The position numbers were made by a program, and so were the translations under genes. Source: JAGWBJ01 sp034423015 (GTDB lineage: Bacteria > Chloroflexota > Dehalococcoidia > Lucifugimonadales > JAGWBF01). Taken from it: a DNA stretch of 64,000 bases. Below are positions 15,643 to 23,825 of the stretch, one piece after another. The notes under the pieces are model-generated. The model was not told the origin of the DNA. It did no database searches and worked only from the letters and a program-made list of their open reading frames with translations. The stretch spans positions 62,001 through 126,000 of the forward strand of contig DAOUJG010000064.1 in the NCBI GenBank assembly GCA_034423015.1. The letters are read 5' to 3'. The stretch's first letter is position 1. Every line of letters begins with the position of its first letter.

Positions 15643-16866
15643 TTAGTACAGGACCCCCTCCTCGGTCAGCTTCCGTATCCGGTCCGGCGGCATGGCCAGA
15701 ATCTCCCCGAATACGTAGTCGTTGTCCTCTCCCACGTTGCTGTAGCCTCCGAACTCCAGCGGGGTACCCGAGAGGCGCATGGGTGAGCTCCAGCCGGTCC
15801 CAGTGCCCGGCTGCCACCGGGAGGCGGGCACTCCCCGCTCGGCGGTGTAGTAGCGCGTCTCACGGTAGAAGCCCCTGGCCGCCAGGTGGGCGCTCTCGTG
15901 CAGGTCCCGTCCCTGGGAGACTATGCTCGCGGGGACCTCCTGGGCCTGCATCGCCGCCATCACGTCCTCGGCCGGGCGTTGCCTTGTCCACTCCGTGATG
16001 AGCTTGTCCAGCTCGTCCTGGCGCTTCAGCCGCTGGAAGGCCCCGGCGAACCTGGGCTCCCGGGTCCAGCCTGGGTCGCCCATGGCGCGGCCCAGGCCCC
16101 GCCACTGCTCCTCGGAGAAGACGGCGATGGCGCAGTACCTGTCCTCGCCGGCGCAGGGGTAGACCCCGTGGGGAGCCGCCCGTGGGTCCCGGTTGCCCAG
16201 ACGGCGGGGCAGCCGGTCGTTGAGCTGGTAGTCCAGGACCCCGGGGCCCACGGTGGCCGCGCCCGACTTGAACACCGACGACTCCATCGTCACCCCGCGT
16301 CCCGTCCCGCGGCGGCGCATCAGGGCCCCTATCACCGCGGCCGGCTGGAACACGCCCGTGTGGTAGTCGGAGTAGGAGGAGTTGACCACGCCGGGGGGCG
16401 CCCCCGGCAGTCCCGTCTGCAGGGATACTCCCGACATGTGCTGCACCAGGATGCCGTAGGGCTTGTAGGTGTAGTAGGGGCCGTGGCCTCCCAGCCCCGT
16501 CTGCCACATGATGATGATGTCGGGCCGGGTCTGCCTGATGACGGGGAAGTCTATGCCCCACCGGTCCAGGATGTTGCGCCGGAAGTTGGTCATGAACACG
16601 TCGGAGATGGCTATCAGCTCGAGGAGGACCTCCCGGCCCTGGGGCGTGCGCACGTCGATGGTGACCCGGCGCTTGCCCCGCTGGTAGTCGGGCTGGCCCG
16701 CTCCCCGGGACCAGGCGGGGATGAAGGCCATCTCGTCCAACACCTTGTTGGTCTCCACCTTAACGACCTCGGCGCCCAGGGAGGCCAGGATGCGGCCGGC
16801 CAGGGGCAGCGCCACGTAGGGCCCCAGCTCGACCACCCGCGTCCCCTCCAGCGCCCTACCAGCCAT
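15643..16866 (-). CDS. CaiB/BaiF (class III) CoA-transferase
   Basis: The product is 407 aa, the family's full length. It begins with GTRVVELGPYVALPLAGRIL and contains GAEVVKVE, the conserved RGKRRVTIDVRTPQGREVL and the D167 in SDYHTG, which aligns with the catalytic aspartate that carries the CoA thioester intermediate in class III transferases. Its start overlaps by 11 bp the end of the deazaflavin-type reductase gene, so the two are coupled. Together with a second CoA-transferase and a DAO-type flavoenzyme it probably forms one catabolic operon on organic acids. The acid is unknown. Confidence 0.9.
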   Translation of the reverse strand: MAGRALEGTRVVELGPYVALPLAGRILASLGAEVVKVETNKVLDEMAFIPAWSRGAGQPDYQRGKRRVTIDVRTPQGREVLLELIAISDVFMTNFRRNILDRWGIDFPVIRQTRPDIIIMWQTGLGGHGPYYTYKPYGILVQHMSGVSLQTGLPGAPPGVVNSSYSDYHTGVFQPAAVIGALMRRRGTGRGVTMESSVFKSGAATVGPGVLDYQLNDRLPRRLGNRDPRAAPHGVYPCAGEDRYCAIAVFSEEQWRGLGRAMGDPGWTREPRFAGAFQRLKRQDELDKLITEWTRQRPAEDVMAAMQAQEVPASIVSQGRDLHESAHLAARGFYRETRYYTAERGVPASRWQPGTGTGWSSPMRLSGTPLEFGGYSNVGEDNDYVFGEILAMPPDRIRKLTEEGVLY

Positions 16867-17323
16867 CGCGGTCCCCTCCGCCGCCCTCCACCGGGAAGGC
16901 CACCAGCGCCAGCCGGTCCAGGTGGTAGAACAGGCCCATGGTGCGTCGCCCGTACTTGGCGGCGAACACGGCCGACACCCGGGTCACCTCCTCCGGGTCC
17001 TCCACCGGCCGCCCCCGGCTGCGCCAGCCCCGGGACCCCACGCGGAGATGCGCGTCGGGGTGCGCCTTGACGTTCTTCAGCCAGTCGGACGACCGGCCCC
17101 AGCCCGAAATGCAGAGGAAGGTGTCCCCCTCCCTGACGTACCACAGGGGAGTCCGCCGCCTGGCCCCGGAAACCCGTCCGGTCGTGGTCAGGACCATGAC
17201 CTTTCGCGCCAGGAGGGGGCCCAGCCCCAGCCCGTAGGCCACCAACGCCCACTTGGCGAGACGGCTCCGCAGCCGGCTCGGGCGCAAGGGGCTATGCTCA
17301 GCAGGCAGCGGCGTCGCGCCCAC
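16856..17323 (-). CDS. Deazaflavin (F420)-dependent nitroreductase family protein
   Basis: The product is 155 aa and resembles the DDN-like split beta-barrel family that uses the deazaflavin cofactor F420. The signature is VLTTTGRVSGARRRTPLWYV followed by FLCISGWGRSSDWLKNVKAHP and the second-half AAKYGRRTMGLFY. The gene lies 3 bp after the end of the upstream CoA-transferase gene and overlaps the next one, so it is embedded in a CoA-transferase operon. I infer an F420H2-dependent reduction step, consistent with the LLM-type flavoproteins elsewhere in the window. No F420 biosynthesis gene is present here. Confidence 0.87.
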   Translation of the reverse strand: MGATPLPAEHSPLRPSRLRSRLAKWALVAYGLGLGPLLARKVMVLTTTGRVSGARRRTPLWYVREGDTFLCISGWGRSSDWLKNVKAHPDAHLRVGSRGWRSRGRPVEDPEEVTRVSAVFAAKYGRRTMGLFYHLDRLALVAFPVEGGGGDRDGW

Positions 17324-17326
17324 TGC

Positions 17327-18562
17327 CTAGACCACCCCCGCGGCACGCAAAGCCGACAGCTCCTGCTTGGAGAGTCTCAGCTCTCCGCAGTACACCGCCA
17401 CGTTGTCCTGGCCCGTGGCCGGGGCCGGGCGGGCGCCCACGTCCATCTCCTCGGAGTAGATGATGCCCAGGGGGTACCGCATGGGGCCCGTCTCGGGGTG
17501 GTCGACCCGGGCCCAGAAGTCGCCTGCCTCGAGCTGCGGGTCGTCCAGCAGGTCTGCCACGTCGTATACGGGCAGGAAGACCAGGTTCCGCTTCTGTCCC
17601 TCGTGGAACAGCTCGTCGGCGGTGAAGCGCGCCGTGAAGTCCATGAACAGCGCGGTGATCACGTCGATGTAGGGGGCCCGCTCCTGGTTGCCGCCCCGGT
17701 ACTCGTCGGCCAGGATGGCGTCGTTGCCCGTCGTCTCGTGTATCCACTCCGCCAGGGTGTCCCACTCCCTGGGGGTGATGACGCCGGCCGCGATCCAGCC
17801 GTCCCGGCAGGGGTACGCCCCAAGGGGAATCACCAAAGTGGAGTTGGTGCCCACCCGGGTCACGTTCTCGCCGCGTTGCATCCATGCCAGGGCCGGGTGG
17901 GCGTCGGAGTAGTAGGTGATGAGGGACTCCTGGACCGACACGTCGATGTGCTGGCCCTGCCCCGAGCCGCCGTCCCGGTGGTACAGGGCGGCGAGGATGC
18001 CCACGGCGGCGTACTGGGCCCCGGCAAACTGGGACTGCTCGTTCCCCTGCCGCAGGGGGGGCTCGTCGGGCTCTCCGGTGATCTGCATGTACCCGCTGGC
18101 GGCCATGGCCACCAAGTCAGAGGAGGCGTAGTCCCTCCAGGGGCCCGTCTGCCCGAAGGGGGTGATGGAGGCCACCACGATCCCGGGGTTGACCCTCTCC
18201 AGCGAGGAGTAGCCAAGTCCCAGGCCCTCCATGTACCCCGCCGGAAAGGTCTCCACCACCACGTCGGCGGTCTCCACCAGCCTGAGAAACAGCCCCCGGC
18301 CGGTGGACGACTCCAGGTCCAGGGTGATCGAGCGCTTGTTGGTGTTATGCAGGAGGAAGTAGGAGCCCTTCTCCGGGTGCGGGACGTCCCCAGGAAACGG
18401 CCCCCTGCCCCTGGACGGGTCGCCCCCGGGGGGCTCGACTCTTATCACCTCTGCGCCGTAGTCCGCCAGGAACCTGGTGCAAAACACGCCCTTCTCGTCG
18501 GTCAGGTCCAGCACCCTGTAGGGCGGCACGAGGGTGTCTCGGTATTGCGGCTCCTCTGGCAT
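17327..18562 (-). CDS. CaiB/BaiF-family CoA-transferase lacking the usual catalytic Asp
   Basis: The product is 411 aa. Family features are YRVLDLTDEKGVFCTRFLADYGAEVIRVEPP, the NTNKRSITLDL segment and GILAALYHRDGGSGQGQHIDV. The position where class III transferases carry the catalytic aspartate (before the TG that precedes the GILAAL helix) reads S177-Q178 in SQFAGAQ. Such members may be a distinct subfamily or use another residue. It is the first of three leftward genes with the deazaflavin-type reductase and the second CoA-transferase. Confidence 0.88.
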   Translation of the reverse strand: MPEEPQYRDTLVPPYRVLDLTDEKGVFCTRFLADYGAEVIRVEPPGGDPSRGRGPFPGDVPHPEKGSYFLLHNTNKRSITLDLESSTGRGLFLRLVETADVVVETFPAGYMEGLGLGYSSLERVNPGIVVASITPFGQTGPWRDYASSDLVAMAASGYMQITGEPDEPPLRQGNEQSQFAGAQYAAVGILAALYHRDGGSGQGQHIDVSVQESLITYYSDAHPALAWMQRGENVTRVGTNSTLVIPLGAYPCRDGWIAAGVITPREWDTLAEWIHETTGNDAILADEYRGGNQERAPYIDVITALFMDFTARFTADELFHEGQKRNLVFLPVYDVADLLDDPQLEAGDFWARVDHPETGPMRYPLGIIYSEEMDVGARPAPATGQDNVAVYCGELRLSKQELSALRAAGVV

Positions 18563-18581
18563 CTAGGCCCTTCCTTGAATC

Positions 18582-18611
18582 GTTACTGGGGGCGCCGTTA
18601 CCGGGGGCGCC
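18582..18611. repeat. 15-bp tandem duplication (two copies plus partial third)
   Basis: GTTACTGGGGGCGCC (18582-18596) and GTTACCGGGGGCGCC (18597-18611) are adjacent and differ at one base; GGGGGCG follows again. It lies between the DAO-type gene and the CoA-transferase gene. Confidence 0.8.
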
Positions 18612-18621
18612 GGGGGCGACT

Positions 18622-18652
18622 TGACAGGAGGTCCAGGGCCGCGGTCCTGTCA
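18622..18652 (-). terminator. Hairpin at the end of the DAO-type gene, containing its stop codon
   Basis: TGACAGGA (18622-18629) and TCCTGTCA (18645-18652) form a perfect 8-bp stem. Read on the minus strand the stem begins with the TGA stop of the flavoenzyme gene. There is no T-tract. Confidence 0.45.
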
Positions 18653-19768
18653 TCCACCGAACCGTTCCAGTGAGAACCGGTCGATGTCGAGGTCGGTGCG
18701 GCCCTGGCACACGAGGTCGGCGGTAACCCGGGCCATGGCGGCGCTGAGGAGGATACCCTTGCGCTCAGCCCCGGTGGCCATGTACACACCCTCCCAGCCG
18801 GGGACGGGTCCCAGCACGGGCATGCCGTCGTCCGAGGCCGGCCGGAGGCACGCCGTCTGCAGCACCAGGTCTCCCTGGGCGACGGCGGGCATCAGGTCCA
18901 TCACGTCCTTCATGATGGCCTCCCGGGCCTCGGTGGTCGGGCGGTCGTCGAACCCCACGCGCTCCTCGGTGGTGCCTATCCACGTGGTGCCGTCGGGCTT
19001 GGGCGACACGTACTCCCCTCCCGGCCCGGTGAAGAGGCATGGCGGCTGGGAGCCCGGCAGCTTCAGGCGCAGTATCTGGCCCTTGAGAGGCCACACGGGC
19101 ACCGGACGGCCCAGCCAGCCCGTCGCCTCTCCGGACCAGGGGCCCATGGAGAGCACCACGCTGCCACACGGCACCTCCTCGCCCTCCAGCGTCACCGCCG
19201 ACACCCTGCCATTGGATGCCCTGAGGCCCCGGACAGTACCCTGGCGCATCACCGCGCCCCGGTCTCTGGCGGCCTGGAGCAGGGCCTGGGTGTACTGGTA
19301 GCTGTCCACCTGCACCGTGCCCTCCACGTAGGCCCCTCCCGCCACGCCGGGGGCTATGCGGGGCTCCATGGAGAGGACCTCGGCCCCGTCGAGCCAGCGC
19401 GACTCGAACCCCTCGGCCCTCTCCGCCAGGTCCAGGACGTCCCGGGCGCGGTTGGACTGGTCGTCGTCGAAGGACAGGTAGATGGACGGGACGGGACGGA
19501 ACTGGTGGTCGATGCCCGTCAGCTCCTTCACCTCCGGGGCCAGCTCCGTGTGGAGCTGGAAGCTGTGCCGCGCCAGATCCTCCAGGGGGCCCGGGATCCC
19601 CGAGCCGTGGAGTGGGTTGAGCAGGCCCGCAGAGAAACCCGATGCGCAGTTGCCCACCGACCCCTTCTCGATCAGCGTTGGCTTGAGTCCGGCTTTGGCG
19701 AGGAGGTACGCGGTTGCGCACCCGACTATGCCGCCGCCGATTATGACCACGTCCGAGGTGTGCCCCAT
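18650..19768 (-). CDS. FAD-dependent oxidoreductase, DAO family (glycine/sarcosine oxidase-like)
   Basis: The product is 372 aa with the N-terminal FAD-binding Rossmann motif VVIIGGGIVGCATAYLLAKAG and the flavin-end GERKGILLSAAMARVTADLV-type segment (here ATGAERKGILLSAAM), typical of D-amino-acid oxidase, glycine oxidase or sarcosine oxidase relatives. It therefore probably oxidises a C-N bond of an amino or N-methyl acid. ATG 19768 has GGGGGT upstream. It is divergent from an aminotransferase gene and upstream of the CoA-transferase operon. The substrate is not determined. Confidence 0.86.
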   Translation of the reverse strand: MGHTSDVVIIGGGIVGCATAYLLAKAGLKPTLIEKGSVGNCASGFSAGLLNPLHGSGIPGPLEDLARHSFQLHTELAPEVKELTGIDHQFRPVPSIYLSFDDDQSNRARDVLDLAERAEGFESRWLDGAEVLSMEPRIAPGVAGGAYVEGTVQVDSYQYTQALLQAARDRGAVMRQGTVRGLRASNGRVSAVTLEGEEVPCGSVVLSMGPWSGEATGWLGRPVPVWPLKGQILRLKLPGSQPPCLFTGPGGEYVSPKPDGTTWIGTTEERVGFDDRPTTEAREAIMKDVMDLMPAVAQGDLVLQTACLRPASDDGMPVLGPVPGWEGVYMATGAERKGILLSAAMARVTADLVCQGRTDLDIDRFSLERFGG

Positions 19769-19795
19769 AGTCCCGTACCCCCTGGAGCCGGTAAT

Positions 19796-19825
19796 GCCCC
19801 GAGTTGTAGTGCCCCGAGTTGTAGT
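19796..19825. repeat. Perfect 15-bp tandem duplication
   Basis: Two identical adjacent copies of GCCCCGAGTTGTAGT (19796-19810 and 19811-19825) lie upstream of the DAO-type gene. On the minus strand each copy contains TACAACT, which resembles a -10 box, so the duplication may double a promoter element. Confidence 0.85.
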
Positions 19826-19868
19826 GCAATGTTAGACTATTCTCGGGTAAACTTAAACAGCCGTTTGC

Positions 19869-19900
19869 GTTGGACGCGGGGGCGACGCCGCCCGTCCAAC
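19869..19900 (+). promoter_or_regulatory. Leader hairpin upstream of the aminotransferase gene
   Basis: GTTGGACG (19869-19876) pairs with CGTCCAAC (19893-19900), with a smaller GGCG-AC-GCC stem inside the loop. It lies 50-80 bp before the aminotransferase ATG, where it would be part of the mRNA leader if transcription starts in the AT-rich stretch around 19830-19860. A regulatory role is only suggested. Confidence 0.4.
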
Positions 19901-19949
19901 CGGGAGCACGTTAGCCGAGCGTCGGAACTACCGAGGATAGGAGCGACCC

Positions 19950-21119
19950 ATGACTGTATCCCGAAAGATGTCCAGCCTGGGCACGGAGTCGGCCTTCGAG
20001 ATGCTGGCGAAGGCCAGGGCCCTGGAGGCCCAGGGCAGGGACATAATCCACCTGGAGATAGGGGAGCCCGACTTCGACACACCGGCCCACATCGTCGACG
20101 AGGGGGTCGCCGCCCTGCGGGACGGCTACACTCACTACGGGCCCACCGCCGGGCTCCCGGAGCTGAGGGAGACCATCGCCCGGAACGTGGGCGAGACCCG
20201 GGGCGTCTCCGTGAGCCCGGACCAGATCGTGGTGACGCCGGGGGCCAAGCCCATCATGTTCTACACCATCATGACCATCGCCCAGCGGGGGGTGGAGGTC
20301 ATCTATCCCAACCCGGGCTTCCCCATCTTCGAGTCGATGATACGCTTCTGCGGCGCCAGGCCTGTGCCCATGCCCCTCCTCTCCGAGAACGGCTTCCACC
20401 CGGACCTGGACGCGCTGGAGGCCAGCATCACCGACCGCACCCGGCTGATGGTGGTCAACTCGCCGGGGAATCCCACGGGCGCGAACCTGTCGCGAAGGGA
20501 GCTGGAGGCCATCGCCTCCTTCGTCCGCGACCGCGACGACCTGTACGTCCTCTCCGACGAGATATACAAGGACATCATCTACGACGGCGAGCACAACAGC
20601 ATCGTCTCACTGCCCGGCATGGCCGAGCGGACGGTCATCCTGGACGGGTTCTCCAAGAGCTACGCCATGACCGGCTGGCGGCTGGGCTACGGCGTGTTCC
20701 CCGAGCCTCTCAAGGAGCACATCCTGAAGCTCTCGGCCAACAGCGTGTCCTGCGCCGCGTCCTTCTCCCAGAGGGCCGCCATCAAAGCGCTGGACGGGCC
20801 CCAGGACGGCGTGAGGGACATGGTGGCCGAGTTCGGTCAGCGCAGGCAGATCATCGCCCGGGGACTCCGGGAGATACCGGGGGTGGAGTGCCCCGAGCCC
20901 GAAGGGGCCTTCTACGCCTTCCCCAACATCTCGGGCACCGGGATGTCAAGCCAGGAGTTCGAGAACCGGGCCCTCAACGAGGCGGGCGTCGCCCTGCTCT
21001 CTGGGGAGGCCTTCGGCGTCTACGGCAAGGGGTGCGTCCGCCTCTCCTACGCCAACTCCCAGGAGAACCTGACTCGGGCCCTGGAACGCCTCAAAGAGAT
21101 GGTGGTCGGGGCGCGCTGA
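19950..21119 (+). CDS. PLP-dependent class I/II aminotransferase
   Basis: The product is 389 aa, aspartate/aromatic aminotransferase fold type I. It shows LEIGEPDFDTP at the substrate side, NSPGNPTGA, the PLP-anchoring aspartate region VLSDEIYKDI, the Schiff-base lysine K236 in DGFSKSYAMTGWRLGY, and a C-terminal arginine in CVRLSYANS. The start is ATG 19950 with AGGATAGGAG upstream. The phosphatase gene starts 2 bp after its stop, and a GDPD gene follows. Substrate specificity is not readable. Confidence 0.92.
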   Translation: MTVSRKMSSLGTESAFEMLAKARALEAQGRDIIHLEIGEPDFDTPAHIVDEGVAALRDGYTHYGPTAGLPELRETIARNVGETRGVSVSPDQIVVTPGAKPIMFYTIMTIAQRGVEVIYPNPGFPIFESMIRFCGARPVPMPLLSENGFHPDLDALEASITDRTRLMVVNSPGNPTGANLSRRELEAIASFVRDRDDLYVLSDEIYKDIIYDGEHNSIVSLPGMAERTVILDGFSKSYAMTGWRLGYGVFPEPLKEHILKLSANSVSCAASFSQRAAIKALDGPQDGVRDMVAEFGQRRQIIARGLREIPGVECPEPEGAFYAFPNISGTGMSSQEFENRALNEAGVALLSGEAFGVYGKGCVRLSYANSQENLTRALERLKEMVVGAR

Positions 21120-21120
21120 C

Positions 21121-22566
21121 GTGGCCTCGGTGATCGTGGTGGCTTTCGACGGGCTTCAGCCGGCCCAGGTGACGCCGGAGCTGACGCCCAATCTGGCGGA
21201 GCTGGCCGCCGTGGGAGTCGCCTTCCGGCGCCATCACGCGGCCTTCCCCACGGTGACCAGGGCCAACGTGGCCACCCTGGTGACTGGGTGCCACCCCGGA
21301 AGCCACGGCCTGCCGGCAAACACCATGGTGGCCCGCGAGGTCGACCCCCTCCGTGCCATGTCCGCCATGGAGCCCCAGCTATCCCGCCTGGCCCTGGAGG
21401 CGGGCCGCGTGCTCCTTCGACCGACGCTGGGCGAGCTGCTTGCCAGGCAGGGCATGGAGTACATCGCCGTGGGCGTGGGCACCAGCGGCAACGCCTACCT
21501 GCAGAACCCCGAGGCCGAGACCGTGGGCGGGGCCACCATCCACCCCGACTTCTGCCTGCCCAGCGAGCTTCATTCCAAGCTGCGGTCGGACTTTGGGGAC
21601 TGGCCCAAGAAGGGCTCTCCCAACACGCTGCAGATGGCCCGCGCTACGGACATCCTCATGGACTACGTCCTCGCCCAGCGCGACCCGGCGGCGGCGCTAA
21701 TCTGGTTCTCAGAGCCCGACAGCTCCCAGCACCTTGCCGGTGTCGGTTCGGACCCTGCCGGACGGGCCCTGAAGGATGCCGACGCCCAGCTCGGGAGGCT
21801 GCTGCGCTGGCTGGAGGAGGAGGGGCGGGCGTCGGAGACTGACTTGATCGTCGTCTCTGACCACGGCTACTCCACCATCGGCGGCGTCGTGGACGTGGAG
21901 GCCCTGTTGCGGGAGGCCGGGTTCCCGCCCGGAGGGGTGGTCGTGGCGCCCAACGGCGGCTCCGTCCTCATGTACGTGCCCGACGGGGACCCGGACACGT
22001 GCCGGCTCCTGGCGAAACTCCTGATGGCCCAGCCCTGGTGCGGGCCGCTCCTGGCCTGCGGGGCCGCCGAGGGGATCGAGGGGACCATTCCGGGCCGGCT
22101 GGCCGGCGTCTGCGGCAGCAGGGCCCCCGAGCTGACCATGTCCTTCACGTGGGACTCCCGCGCCAACGACGCCGGGTTCCCCGGCCACGTCTACTCCTCC
22201 CACGGCACGGCGGGACGGGGCCAGCACGGCTCCATGAGTCCCCACGAGACGCGGAACGTCCTCTTCGCCCGGGGCCCCAGCTTCAAGGCGGGGGTTGCCC
22301 TGACCACCCCGTCGGGAAACGTGGACCTGGCTCCCACGGTCCTGCGCATACTGGGTGTCGAGTCCGGCGAGAAGATGGACGGGAGGGTGCTGGAGGAGGC
22401 CCTTGCCGGGAGCCCGGGACATGCCGGCCCCGACTGGTCCCGGGAGACCCACGAGGCGGAGACGTCGGTCTTGGACGGCCTGTACCGGCAGGAGATGTCG
22501 TTGGTCCGGGTCGGAGAGACGGCCTACGTGGAGAGCGGCCGGGCTGAGCTACTGTCGCGGAGGTAG
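21121..22566 (+). CDS. Type I phosphodiesterase / nucleotide pyrophosphatase (alkaline phosphatase superfamily)
   Basis: The product is 481 aa from GTG 21121, almost touching the aminotransferase stop. Metal-site residues are recognisable: D10 in VAFDGLQ, the nucleophilic threonine T46 in FPTVTRAN, the DSSQHLAG aspartate/histidine pair, SDHGYS, and a late histidine in SSHGTAGRGQHGSMSP. This is the two-zinc alkaline phosphatase fold of the phosphodiesterase/pyrophosphatase family. No signal peptide is present, so it appears cytoplasmic. The downstream glycerophosphodiesterase gene suggests phosphodiester metabolism. Confidence 0.87.
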   Translation: MASVIVVAFDGLQPAQVTPELTPNLAELAAVGVAFRRHHAAFPTVTRANVATLVTGCHPGSHGLPANTMVAREVDPLRAMSAMEPQLSRLALEAGRVLLRPTLGELLARQGMEYIAVGVGTSGNAYLQNPEAETVGGATIHPDFCLPSELHSKLRSDFGDWPKKGSPNTLQMARATDILMDYVLAQRDPAAALIWFSEPDSSQHLAGVGSDPAGRALKDADAQLGRLLRWLEEEGRASETDLIVVSDHGYSTIGGVVDVEALLREAGFPPGGVVVAPNGGSVLMYVPDGDPDTCRLLAKLLMAQPWCGPLLACGAAEGIEGTIPGRLAGVCGSRAPELTMSFTWDSRANDAGFPGHVYSSHGTAGRGQHGSMSPHETRNVLFARGPSFKAGVALTTPSGNVDLAPTVLRILGVESGEKMDGRVLEEALAGSPGHAGPDWSRETHEAETSVLDGLYRQEMSLVRVGETAYVESGRAELLSRR

Positions 22567-22612
22567 CCTTGCTCCATTGCTCCCGACCAACGCGGGTGGC
22601 ATACTGGACACG

Positions 22613-23383
22613 ATGCCGACGAAAGAGGCAGGCTGGAAGGCCCCGCCCGGCTCCCGCAGCCGCCCCATGGTCATAGCCCACCGGGGAGGCTCGCGCCTGG
22701 CGCCGGAAAACACCCTGGCCGCCTTCCGGAAGGCCGTGGAGGTGGGGGCCGACGCCATAGAGCTGGACGTGCGCCTGACCAAGGACCGGCGCGTGGCCGT
22801 CTTCCACGACCGGCACGTGGACAGGACTACCTCCGGCTCCGGGACCGTCGGCTCCCTTACCATGGCGGAGCTGCGGAGTCTGGACGCGGGCTCCTGGTAC
22901 GGCCGGGAGTACGCCGGAGAGGGAGTGCCGTCGCTGGATGACGTGTTCGAGGAGCTGCCCGGGGAGTTCCCCGTCTACGTGGAGATGAAGTCCAGGGGCC
23001 CCAACGGCTTCTCCCTGGCTCGGGCGGTGGTCGACGTGGTCCGACGCTACAGGCGGTGGGACAGCACCATGGTTGCCAGCTTCAATCCCTGGGGTACACT
23101 GTGGGTCAGGGCCTGGGAGAAGAGGATCGTCCGCGGGTACATCTGGGCGCGGCGGCACCCCCTCCCCCTGCGGGCCCGCTGGTTCGGGCCCCTGGTGGAT
23201 GCCCAGTGGCTGGCGCCTGACCGGGCCACCTTCTCGCCCGCCCTGCTTCGCGCGTCCCACTCCTGCGGGCAGCGCGTCGCCGCCCTGGATGCGGACGTGG
23301 GGCGGGACATGGCCCTCCTGAGGGAGCTGGGGCTGGACGGGGTGGTCACCGACGATCCGGCCGAGCTGGTCCGGGAAAGGTAA
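22613..23383 (+). CDS. Glycerophosphodiester phosphodiesterase
   Basis: The product is 256 aa from ATG 22613. It has the GDPD motif HRGGS (H23, R24), E32-N33 in APENTL, E50 and D52 in AIELDV and the second catalytic histidine H66 in VFHD, all at usual spacing. It hydrolyses glycerophosphodiesters to sn-glycerol 3-phosphate and an alcohol. No signal peptide is seen, so it likely acts in the cytoplasm. No clear ribosome-binding site precedes the ATG. The frame is open further upstream, but only inside the preceding gene. Confidence 0.9.
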   Translation: MPTKEAGWKAPPGSRSRPMVIAHRGGSRLAPENTLAAFRKAVEVGADAIELDVRLTKDRRVAVFHDRHVDRTTSGSGTVGSLTMAELRSLDAGSWYGREYAGEGVPSLDDVFEELPGEFPVYVEMKSRGPNGFSLARAVVDVVRRYRRWDSTMVASFNPWGTLWVRAWEKRIVRGYIWARRHPLPLRARWFGPLVDAQWLAPDRATFSPALLRASHSCGQRVAALDADVGRDMALLRELGLDGVVTDDPAELVRER

Positions 23384-23466
23384 GCGGGGCACAGCCGCGG
23401 CGGGGAGCATGTTTTCACATCGGTCCTAACAGGTCAGGGGGGCCGGAAAGGTCCGGGAGGTTGTAG

Positions 23467-23742
23467 ATGGAGCTTTACTGGCAGGAACGAAGGGCGGGGC
23501 AACGCCTGGTGCTGGTGGCCGACGACGGCAGCGAGACCGACGTGGGGGCGGTGCGGCAGACCAAGAGGGGCTTCGACGCCCTGGCCATGACCAACACCTA
23601 CGACCCCGGGCGGGCCATGAAGGGGCTCGCCACCATGGAGGAGGCCAAGCAGTTCGTCGAGGCCTTCACTCCCTGGGACCTGTTCGGCGGCGACACCGAC
23701 ATGGACGTGGAGCCCGAGGTGCGGCCCAACCCAGCGGCCTAA
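23467..23742 (+). CDS. Hypothetical protein, 91 aa
   Basis: I do not recognise this protein. It is acidic, 91 aa, begins with MELYWQERRAGQRLVLVADD and ends with an acidic tail (GGDTDMDVEPEV). It has no cysteines and no membrane segment. ATG 23467 follows GGGAGGTTGTAG, a good ribosome-binding site, and base composition at the third codon position is as GC-rich as in neighbouring genes, so it looks truly coding. It lies 80 bp downstream of the GDPD gene and before a hairpin that separates it from a convergent gene. Confidence 0.7.
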   Translation: MELYWQERRAGQRLVLVADDGSETDVGAVRQTKRGFDALAMTNTYDPGRAMKGLATMEEAKQFVEAFTPWDLFGGDTDMDVEPEVRPNPAA

Positions 23743-23768
23743 GGGGAGGGGACCTCCCGGATGCAGGT

Positions 23769-23794
23769 CGCCCCAGGTACGGTCACCTGGGGCG
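23769..23794. terminator. Bidirectional terminator-like hairpin
   Basis: CGCCCCAGGT (23769-23778) and ACCTGGGGCG (23785-23794) form a perfect 10-bp stem with a 6-nt loop, between the convergent 91-aa gene and the LLM flavoprotein gene. No T-tract is present. Confidence 0.55.
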
Positions 23795-23825
23795 AAGGTC
23801 GGCTGCCGTACGCGGCCTGGGGCCG

